Below are positions 56,284 to 64,000 of a stretch of 64,000 nucleotides of DNA, piece by piece; position 1 is the stretch's first letter, and each line of letters begins with the position of its first letter. The stretch spans positions 1,860,001-1,924,000 of the forward strand of contig JAGPYM010000003.1 in NCBI GenBank assembly GCA_020736575.1, written 5' to 3'. This DNA is from Thelonectria olida (lineage: Eukaryota; Ascomycota; Sordariomycetes; Hypocreales; Nectriaceae). The position numbers and the translations under genes were made by a program. Below the pieces are notes generated by a model. The model saw only the letters and a program-made list of their open reading frames with translations, ran no database searches and was not told where the DNA came from.

Positions 56284-57411
56284 TGACTTTGGTTTCGGGT
56301 CTGTTGCATTTTGTTTTCTGTTTTTTTTTCTTCTTGTTAGGCTCGGGTTGGGAAGGATCTAATGACGGCGCGAAACAAACTCCTCCATCTTGCTTTCAGG
56401 TTCTGTCTACACTCCGGCGTCAAACATCATCAACTGCAGGCGGGTTCTGTTTTATACAAGGGTACAAAGGCACACGCAAAAAACCCTACGAAAGGGGCGG
56501 GGAGTCGGAGAGAGAGAGCATCATACATTTTGGGATACACACTTAGCCATGATACCTTTGTTTTTGAACAAGCCCTTTTACTTTAGCTTGCATTTTACCT
56601 GGGGTTTACAAGAAAGCAAGAAAGACAACAGGTGCAATCAGCAAGGGAGAGAGAGACAAAGGAGCGCCCTCCTTCATTTACATGAGATATATAAAAACAT
56701 TTAAAAAAGCATTCAAACCATTTATATAAAAAACAGAAATTCGAAAACACAAAACGAAGATGTGTCGTGTGATAGAGTGATTAACACATTGTTTCAAGGG
56801 AATGGAACCGTGAACCATGTCGTCCCTGAATGAGCAGGGACTCGCAGAAAATGGTGCGCTGCATGGCGAGGTGTTCCAGGGATGAGGCCTGCGGGCAGCC
56901 TGACGGGCAGGGACAGGTTTGCGGCAAGGCACAAGGGCGGGACCTTGGTTGATCAGGGACGTGTTTCGAAGAGTGTGTGTGGAAAATGAAATAATGAAAT
57001 GTTTCTGGCGCTGACATGTCATGAGATTTCGGGTGTGGCCGTGTAGTTAATAAGAGGGGCGGTCGATTTTGGCCACCACTATCAGATGTCACCATGGATA
57101 CAAGCCGTTGAATGTCTTTCTTTCCCGACGTGCTTTTTACACATGTCGCATCTTTTGCACCATTGTGCATTCTCACCAAGCCGCTCTCTACCTATTCGTA
57201 GTCTATGGGCTCTCTGCCATCGTGAAGTAGTTAGGTTGTTGGCAGGTTGCGTTAGTATCCGGGGATAAATGTGGATCAAGGATTTCCCGAACGGCACCGT
57301 GTCTATTTTCGCATTTTGCAGAGTCCTGATCCCACGAAAAAGCTTCAATCGTGACCTGCGAGAGGACATCAAGCCCAATTCCTCACCTCTTGTCCACCCA
57401 ATTCAGTCAAA
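56284..57411. other. Intergenic region
   Basis: It contains the 3' untranslated region of the repeat-protein gene (T-rich at 56310-56340) and the promoter of the small membrane protein gene. Small frames look random. No gene was identified. Confidence 0.45.
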
Positions 57412-57918
57412 ATGGCCCCTCATCAGCAACAGCAGAAGCAGCCGCAGCCGCAACCAGTCGGACGCCGGATCCACGTCATCTACAGGCTCTTCTTCTTCCT
57501 CATCGAGCCCATCTCAGCTCTCGTCGGGGCCTTCTTCAGCCACTTCCGCCAGCACGAGTACCTCTCGCTCCTCGACGCCAGCTCGACGCCCGCCGGCCAA
57601 GTGCCCCTGAGCACGTCGGTCGCGCTCTCGCAGCTCGCCAACATGTACCTCTTCTTCGCGCTCAACGAGGCCGTCGTGCTGCGGGCCACGGCTGACCTGC
57701 GCGTGTGGCGCGCCCTGCTGTTCGTGCTGCTGCTAGCCGACCTGGGCCATCTGTGGTCGCTTCGTCAGCTGGGCCTCGGCGTCTACTACGACGTCTCCGG
57801 GTGGAACGTGAGCGATCTGGGCAACGTGCCGTGGGTCTATCTCGGTGCGACGATGCGGCTGTGTTTCCTGGCCGGGATTGGCATGGGCGAGTCGCGGGCT
57901 TTGAAGAAGAAGGCGTGA
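57412..57918 (+). CDS. Small four-helix membrane protein (DUF7704-like)
   Basis: The single exon encodes 168 residues. After a Gln/Pro-rich tail come about four hydrophobic segments: IYRLFFFLIEPISALVGAFF, the segment around LANMYLFFALNEAVVL, WRALLFVLLLADLGHLWSL and VYLGATMRLCFLAGIGMG. The end is basic (RALKKKA), a possible ER-retention or cytosolic tail. The opening pattern of IEP-SAL-GA followed by a short loop with HEYL is one I associate with fungal DUF7704 proteins, which have no assigned function. The family link is from memory and moderately sure. The GC content of this frame is higher than its surroundings, as expected for coding DNA here. Confidence 0.8.
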   Translation: MAPHQQQQKQPQPQPVGRRIHVIYRLFFFLIEPISALVGAFFSHFRQHEYLSLLDASSTPAGQVPLSTSVALSQLANMYLFFALNEAVVLRATADLRVWRALLFVLLLADLGHLWSLRQLGLGVYYDVSGWNVSDLGNVPWVYLGATMRLCFLAGIGMGESRALKKKA

Positions 57919-58805
57919 GAGGAGGATAGAATGGGTGAGAAGAGCCGGCCGGGTAATCTATGCAGGTCACGTTGGGGATTTCTCAAAAATTTGGGCACAT
58001 GGTGTGAGGGACTGGGTTGGATATGTAAAGCAAAGACTCGGGTGTCGTCAAGTGCGGAGGAGTTATACCCGATATCCGAGACGCGATGAATTTTGCATGT
58101 ATTTCGGCCATCATGGGACTTGGAAAGGGTCGCAATGAGGATAAAGACGACATCCTTTGACCCGAGATGGATTGATCTTGTCGAAGAGGGGAAATGGGAG
58201 TATTTCATTTGCATGATTGCCTCTGTTTCGGTGCTCGCCTTGATATGGAAGAGGCCAGAAGGCATCTGTCTGGTGGAAGAACCGGCCGCCGTCGGATTAA
58301 TCCTGCCCACGATAATCCGGATCCTCCCCCTCCACCACGACGGAAAAAAGCAATGAACGGGCTTGTCACTTGTCATGATGGTGGGGGACAGAAAATTGGA
58401 GTCCTTCTCCGTCCAAGGCGGGAGACAGCGGCTCAATTGGACCCTGTGTGACCCTATCGCGTGTCGTTGCGATGGTCCAGCCGATGTTCCATTTGTTCCA
58501 CTGCCCCCAAACCTGGTAATGCTTATCCTCCCCCAAACCTACCTTGCCTCATTGCGCCGAGAGAGTGAGTGACCTCTAACATGTGCCCCTCACTTGATGA
58601 GACGCCTCGGACATCCTTCTCATCGCGACGACGAGACATGAGGGGAAAGAGAATCGAGTCGAGTGGGGGTTGCTCAATCGTCGATGGGTGAGGTGTTGGT
58701 ATAAACCCGACTCTCTCCCCTCTCAATTGCATCAATTCAATTGCTCCCTCTTCACTTCTCTTCCCCGCCATCTTTCTTGTCCCCCACTAGTCTCTCATCG
58801 TCATC
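57919..58805. promoter_or_regulatory. Promoter region of the alcohol dehydrogenase gene
   Basis: The stretch lies between two plus-strand genes. CCAAT-type and CAATTCAATTG-like sequences occur at 58730-58745 shortly before the leader. No gene was identified. Confidence 0.45.
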
Positions 58806-59948
58806 ATGTCTTCTCCCGACCAGTTCCAGGGCTTCCAGTCCCCCAGCGCCGATCGCTGGCTCGAGTTTGAAAAGAACTCGTGGACTCCTCGTCCCTTTGG
58901 CGACAACGACATCGACATCAAGATCGATTGCTGCGGCGTCTGCGCCAGTGACCGCCACACCATCAGCGGCGATTGGGGCGATTGCCCTTATCCCCTGGCC
59001 GTCGGACACGAGGTCGTTGGCAAGGTCGTCCGCGTTGGCTCCAACGTCACTTCAGCCAAGGTCGGTGATCGCGTCGGTGCCGGTGCCCAAGTCTACTCGT
59101 GCCGTAAATGTCGCCAGTGCCAGAACGACAATGAGACGTACTGCAAGCATCAGATTGACGCGTATGGCGCTCCCTACCTCGATACTGGTGCCATTACCCA
59201 GGGCGGTTACTCGTCTCACACCCGAGTCGACGAATACTGGTGAGTCTCAGTCAGTTCTTTTCATCCATATACTTGCCTGCTGACTTGTCTTCTCCCCAGG
59301 GTCTACCCCATCCCCGAAGCCCTCTCTAGTGCCGAGGCTGCGCCCATGCTGTGCGCGGGCATCACCGTCTACAGCCCCCTGAAGCGACTCGGGGCCGGCC
59401 CTGGCAAGAAGGTCGGCATCGTCGGTATCGGCGGTCTCGGCCACTACGGCATCCTCTTCGCCAAAGCGCTCGGCGCCGAAGTGTGGGCCATCTCCCGCAC
59501 CCGCGCCAAGGAGGGGGACGCCAAGAAGATGGGGGCAACGGGCTTCCTGGCGACCAGCGAGAAGGATTGGACCGAGGGCCACAAGATGACCTTCGACATC
59601 ATCATCAACACGGCCACTTCGTTTGAAGGCTTCGCCCTCAGCGAATACCTCAGCCTGCTCGACATCCACGGCCACTGGAACTCGGTCGGTCTGCCCGGCG
59701 GCGAGGGCATCACGATGCGCAACCAGGACTTCCTGGCCAACGGATGCTACATCGGCACGTCCCACTTGGGTAGCCGACGCGAGATGCTCGAGATGCTGCA
59801 GCTCGCGGCCGACAAGGGCATCAAGTCGTGGGTGGAGGAGATTCCCATTTCCAGGGAGGGTCTGCAAAAGGCCATGGAGAACTTGAGGACGAGCAAGGTC
59901 CGATACCGATCTTGCATGGTTGGTTACGATGAGGCTTTCAGCTCTTAA
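58806..59948 (+). CDS. Zinc-dependent NADP alcohol dehydrogenase (cinnamyl/Adh6-7 type)
   Basis: Two exons (58806-59239, 59300-59948) encode 360 residues. The catalytic zinc site is the GVCASD motif (Cys in CCGVCASDRH) with GHEVVGKVV. The structural zinc is held by four cysteines, beginning CRKCRQCQ with a later YCKH. The Rossmann fold is VGIVGIGGLGHYGI, the GxGGxG signature. The CCGVCASDRHT, PYPLAVGHE and VGIGGLGHYG motifs place it in the cinnamyl alcohol/Adh6-7 group of NADPH-linked reductases for aliphatic and aromatic aldehydes. The exact substrate is not fixed. There is no targeting signal, so it is cytosolic. The intron falls after W145, and phase and length match the family. Confidence 0.93.
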
Positions 59949-61077
59949 GCAATCCAAGAAGAAGAAAAATTTACGGGAAAAGAAGAAGAGAAGGGGAAAA
60001 CTAGAGCGGAAATCATGACTGTTAAAACATGAGACATGGTGGAGTAGGACGAAGACAGCTCCTTGTTGTGAGCAGGCACCTTGATGGCTTTGAAGACGCA
60101 ATCGGTGCTAACCATGTAGATGAAAATTTGACGAATTAAATACATAAGAAACGCTTGACATCTCATTGAAAAGAACAAACGGCGGTGATGCAAACTGTAA
60201 CACGATATTCCGTCATCCCAGGACGGTGATGATGGATTGCCAGGAATAAACGAATTAATAAGTCGATTCGTAACTGCTACCTATCTTACATATCCGTACC
60301 ATACATAAGCATAACTTACACATCAACGCCGGACCCAAATCAGACCCATCCCTGATGGTTGCCGCACGCCCTTTGTTCGACACGAGCGGCCGACATGTCC
60401 GGATAGCCAGCAAGCCAGTTGTTCGTTCCTCTGTGCAGCATCACCTTCTTTCCCCCCAAACCGTCGCCAAAAGCTAGAGACTGTTGCATTCTGCGAAGCT
60501 GACGCTATTCCCCATTCTACCTCGCCGACCAATTCAACCCCTCCACGCTGGCGTCAGCTCGCAGGGGTATCGTGCTTCCTAACCGCTATCACGGTACGAA
60601 GAGGTTGAAAGTGCAGCGACTTTGCACGGTCCAATGTGACTCACGCCGTTGCAAGGCCTTTGTCGGTACTTGGCCAAGTCATGTCCGCTGGTGCTTCGGG
60701 ACTAGTTTTTATTTCGCAATGGGGGCCTTTTTGTGAATGCATCAAGGGTGCGCGCGATTATTAACGAGTGATGGACTGGGCTGAAAGAGTCATTCTTCTG
60801 GCTGGATGGCTTTAACATGCAGCTGGCCCCTCGTTTTGGACAGTTTTTGAAGTTTCGCTCATTCATACCCAAAATACCGCAGCTCAATACAAAGTTCTTC
60901 AAGTGATTGGCGCTTCTTTCATCTCGTCCCAAGTAGCCGGAACTCAATCGGAGCGTTAACCTATTGCCTGTTTAGGCAATTCCCAATTAGGACCCCGGCG
61001 AGTTCCGTCGTGTAAGTCAACCTCCATGCAAAACTCAACAGTATCAAAAATATTAACAAACAAAAGGAACCCATCCA
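59949..61077. other. Intergenic region
   Basis: The 3' flank of the dehydrogenase gene has A-rich stretches close to the stop codon. No gene was identified in the 1.1 kb. Confidence 0.45.
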
Positions 61078-62040
61078 ATGGCCAGTGCCACGGCGGACAA
61101 CCCTTCAGGGTTCAATTTATCCTTGCGCTACCGTCGTCTCTGCAGCAAGGGCGAAATCGCCTCTGTCGGGATTTCCCCGTCCAGTTCAGCTGCCTTTGCC
61201 ATCTACACAGCTGGCCAAGTAACCCAATCCTGGATCGATGTGTTCGACCTCGAGACGCAGCGCGGCTACTGCAAGACCAGCGGCTCCTGCGCTGTCTTTG
61301 CGCCGCACGGAAACCGCCTCGCCACCGTCCGCGACTGGACCGTCCAATTGGCCGGCGGCGTCGAGTTCCACCACTCCAGCACCATCCTCGTGCGCGACGG
61401 GACGACGGGCAAGACCACCGGCGAGCTGAAGGAGGCCAAGGGCGAGCCCGTCGCGTGGAGCCGAGACGGCAGGGTGCTCGCTGTGGGAGAAGACCGAGAC
61501 CGCATCGGCGTCTGGGATCTTCGCACGGCGAAGCGAGTCGGCAGAGTCATGAGCCACTTCGACGCCGTCACCCACGCCGCCTTCATGCCCGACCACAGCC
61601 TGGTGACCATCTCCCGCGACGGCACCTTGCGCATCACCAACCCTACCACGTCCAAGACGCTGCGCCGGCTGGAGATGGAGAGCTCTACCGGCATTCCTCG
61701 TGGGCTGGCGGTCTCGCCTGACGGGCGCCGCATCGTGTGCATCTGGGGCACCACGGTGCACGTGTGGCTGCCTCACAGCAACGACCTAACCTCGTACAAC
61801 CTGAACAGCGTGCGTGTCAACGAGGGGTGGCCCCTGTGCGTGTCGGCTGACTGCAGGTACATGGCTTGCCGCACCGAGGATGGCTTCGACGTCATGGACG
61901 TGACGTCTGGCAGAGTTGTGTTTGAGCGGGACGAGGACGTCTTCGTGACGGCGGGGGTGTTTTCTGCCGATGGGGAAACATTGCTTCTAGGCAAGATGGA
62001 TGGCACCGTCGATTGTTGGGATGTACATGAGAAGAGATGA
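61078..62040 (+). CDS. WD-repeat hypothetical protein
   Basis: The single exon encodes 320 residues, nearly all propeller-like. Blades are marked by WIDVFDLETQRGYCK, RIGVWDLRTAKRV, DGTLRITNPTTSKTL, GTTVHVWLPHS, GFDVMDVTSGRVVF and the last DGTVDCWDVHEKR. Strand-ending tryptophans and GVFSADGETLLLG-type turns suggest about six or seven blades. There is no F-box, catalytic segment or targeting signal, so it is probably a protein-interaction platform. Its partner is unknown. The start ATG is preceded by A-rich leader DNA (CCATCCAATGG). Single-exon structure is unusual for WD proteins of this size but not rare. Confidence 0.8.
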   Translation: MASATADNPSGFNLSLRYRRLCSKGEIASVGISPSSSAAFAIYTAGQVTQSWIDVFDLETQRGYCKTSGSCAVFAPHGNRLATVRDWTVQLAGGVEFHHSSTILVRDGTTGKTTGELKEAKGEPVAWSRDGRVLAVGEDRDRIGVWDLRTAKRVGRVMSHFDAVTHAAFMPDHSLVTISRDGTLRITNPTTSKTLRRLEMESSTGIPRGLAVSPDGRRIVCIWGTTVHVWLPHSNDLTSYNLNSVRVNEGWPLCVSADCRYMACRTEDGFDVMDVTSGRVVFERDEDVFVTAGVFSADGETLLLGKMDGTVDCWDVHEKR

Positions 62041-62922
62041 GGGGACGTGTGTATGATGTACGTGTAACGATATGGGCATGAGTTTGGGACATCTGGTTAG
62101 GAACTGTTTGTCTTCGACATGTATATATTTTGGAGTTTATTCATGGATATATTGAGTTCGCTGCACTCTTGAAGACTCCTGACTTTTACTCTTGTCTTGG
62201 CAGTCGCGCTCAAGCTCGCACTTGAATGCTTACACAATGTCGACCCGCGGCACCCAGGTTTCCAGACATGTTAGAACCGTTGCTAAGTGCGCAGCGTTGC
62301 AGGTGGCGATGACTACCACTTCGTTAGACTTATCGTAGAGCATGTCGGTTCCTCTGGAAACACCAATGATTGTGCCAAGCATAGGAATGAGCAGTCTGCT
62401 ATAGAGACATGACTTTGCTATCAAGAGATGTAGCACAATCCATAGTCCACATCAGGTTATATACCATTAACATCACTCATGGTGCGATTCAGTCACAGCG
62501 TCAGGAACAATCAATCACCAAGTCTGGGTGTGATTACAAAATTCGTATTGTGTTCATGTCTTTCGTAGTCGAATCTAGGATCCGATCCAATCTTCAAGAT
62601 GCTAGCGAGGGGGTATGATGAACGGAATGCTCTCAAATCAACAAAAACAATTGACGGGGACGAATGCCCTGTCTCATCCACCATTCTCCTGTACTCCTGT
62701 CTTGCTATGCAATTCCCTCCGCATTCCAACGAGCTTTCTCCACAAATGCTTCGCTCAAGTGTTTTTGTCCTGGTGGCCAACCTCCAGAGTCCATAAATGA
62801 CGACGCCTCCTCTCTCCTTGGTCATGATCAGGCCCTCCCCGTGTGCTGGTGATGCCGTCTGACCAGAAAAAATAAATCCTATGTACCGAAGCGAATGGTC
62901 CCCCGCAGAGGGACCTCTGAGT
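62041..62922. other. Convergent intergenic region
   Basis: It lies between the stop codons of the WD gene and the last hypothetical gene. The composition looks random. No gene was identified. Confidence 0.45.
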
Positions 62923-63960
62923 CTATGACCAGCCCACCATCTCAAGCGTTCCGCGCGCATCCGACGCCGACATGCCGCTGACTGCGAGCTGGCGGACTTG
63001 GCTTCCCTTTCGAAGGCGTTGCAGTCCGGCAGCCACCTTCCAACTCTCCGCCTCGTCAATGACAAAGACGTACCTCTTGCCTTCTTGGTCACGTATCGTG
63101 GCGCGAAGTACGTGTAGGCCCTTGGTTTTCCACTCGCCCGTCTGTCCAGATGGTAGTTTCATGTTAGTCTCTTTCAATTTCCGTTCGCATAAACCATTTC
63201 GACATATTTCATTGCAAGCAAGCAGCATCTCCGTCAGGTACACATCGGCTTCGACTCCGGTAAGGGGCTTCGTGCTGCCACCTCGGTCACGCGCTCGAGA
63301 TGCGGCCGTCTTGAAGTTCGGGTTGGAAGGGGAGGGGGAAGACGGCGAATTCAAACAGTGCGGGGGACACCATACCTCAACTTGTTTCAGGGTCCAAGCC
63401 TTGACATCCCATTCTCGCTGGGGTACGCTGCGGACATCGTCATCGATGAAGAGACCCTCGGTGGTGATGCGGAGGATCAGACCATCAGTGACAGCGCCAA
63501 CTCCAGATATGAGTTGGCTGGCCGGCGTTTTTGCGTACTGATTCATGAACAGATAGACAGCGGAGATGACAATCTTGTCAGGGTCCTTGGTAGTGTAAGG
63601 ACAACTGCGCACAGAGGGTGGCGGCGAAGTACGCGCCGTGCTTTGTGACGCAGCCCATGACGACTCAGACCCCAAGGAAGAAGCCGACTTCCTGTGCTGG
63701 GGCTTCTTGGCCTTGTCGTACGGCCGGTAGGAGCTTTCAGTACTGACACCACTAACGCCAGATCTCGCAGTCGAAGGAGCAGGCTTCGGAGCAGGCTTCT
63801 TCGGCGTTGAGGACGAGGCGGTGGTGCTTGCAGTGGGCTTCTTCGGGGATGAAGAGGGTGGTGGTGCAGCAGTGCTAGGAGGAGGAGGAGGCATTGAGGT
63901 TGAGGTTGAGGTTGTTGAAGGAGCAGGAGCCGGTGGGCGGCCGTTGGGCCACATACTCAT
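62923..63960 (-). CDS. Hypothetical protein with Pro/Ser-rich leader and PH-like C-terminal domain
   Basis: The frame gives 345 residues from ATG 63960. The first 125 are Pro/Ser/Thr/Lys-rich with KKPAPKPAPS-type stretches and are likely disordered. From about 130 an ordered domain begins: DKIVISAVYLFMNQYAKTPA, then LILRITTEGLFIDDDVRSVP and VKAWTLKQVEVW. The C-terminal segment HVLRATIRDQEGKRYVFVIDEAESWKVAAGLQRLRKG resembles the last strands and helix of a PH-like domain. A polar loop separates the halves. The assignment rests on pattern only. The start lies 40 bp from the window edge, so an upstream exon may be missing. No membrane span was seen. Confidence 0.7.
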   Translation of the reverse strand: MSMWPNGRPPAPAPSTTSTSTSMPPPPPSTAAPPPSSSPKKPTASTTASSSTPKKPAPKPAPSTARSGVSGVSTESSYRPYDKAKKPQHRKSASSLGSESSWAASQSTARTSPPPSVRSCPYTTKDPDKIVISAVYLFMNQYAKTPASQLISGVGAVTDGLILRITTEGLFIDDDVRSVPQREWDVKAWTLKQVEVWCPPHCLNSPSSPSPSNPNFKTAASRARDRGGSTKPLTGVEADVYLTEMLLACNEICRNGLCERKLKETNMKLPSGQTGEWKTKGLHVLRATIRDQEGKRYVFVIDEAESWKVAAGLQRLRKGSQVRQLAVSGMSASDARGTLEMVGWS

Positions 63961-64000
63961 CCTTTCACCCACTCCAGAAAAGGCGTAGGTGCCCGTACGG

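Noticed and set aside
1..64000. CRISPR arrays, telomeric TTAGGG arrays, rRNA operons, intact transposases
   Set aside because: No regularly spaced repeats, telomere arrays, rRNA-like segments or transposase/reverse-transcriptase motifs were found on reading both strands.

Overview
The window is nuclear DNA of a filamentous ascomycete, most likely a Sordariomycete of the Hypocreales type. The evidence is short GT-AG introns (about 45-135 bp) with CTRAC-like branch points, dense genes on both strands without operons, a nuclear intron-containing tRNA, a CaaX-ended DnaJ, fungal-type MSH1, TRM82 and URA6 genes, and dispersed AGGTAGGTA/TACCTAGGTA motifs between genes. No species is claimed. Exon coordinates were worked out by hand from splice signals and reading-phase continuity; for every spliced model the exon lengths add up to a multiple of three.

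Layout. 1-7 kb: a GPI-anchored Crh-type cell-wall transglycosylase (+) and DNA topoisomerase I (-). 8-17 kb: mitochondrial ATP synthase gamma (+), an LSD1-type demethylase with a C-terminal HMG box (-), Vps33 (-) and a UBE2W-type ubiquitin-conjugating enzyme (-). 17.4-24 kb looks accessory: a very AT-rich patch, an orphan three-exon gene, then a divergent pair of a Dal5/Liz1-like permease (10 exons, one of 11 nt) and a 2-oxoglutarate/Fe(II) oxygenase, followed by tRNA-Val(CAC) with an intron. 24-33 kb: flotillin, UMP kinase with a removable mitochondrial leader exon, a MITE-like inverted repeat, a PPxY protein, an epimerase-like dehydrogenase and a Met22/Hal2 phosphatase. 33-38 kb is unusually compact: an RPA1-like two-OB-fold protein, an F-box protein and an Mch1-like transporter follow head to tail with gaps of about 110 and 10 bp. 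38-48 kb: a type-B carboxylesterase-like protein, Ydj1-type DnaJ, and the divergent pair TRM82/RPP0. 48-64 kb: MSH1 with a long low-complexity leader, a 3-kb non-coding stretch, a protein with an 11-residue QRCQ repeat, a small DUF7704-like membrane protein, a zinc alcohol dehydrogenase, a WD-repeat protein and a hypothetical protein at the right edge.

Most genes are housekeeping functions of replication and repair, chromatin, translation, vesicle fusion, ubiquitin and mitochondria, and they do not form one pathway. The only stretch resembling a small metabolic module is the permease/oxygenase pair at 19.2-23.3 kb. I did not find a clear defence system, CRISPR array, polyketide or peptide synthase, or intact autonomous transposon. 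The most unusual items are the RPA1-like protein inside the compact run, the hendecad-repeat protein, the separable leader exon of the UMP kinase, the microexon in the permease and the MITE-like element.
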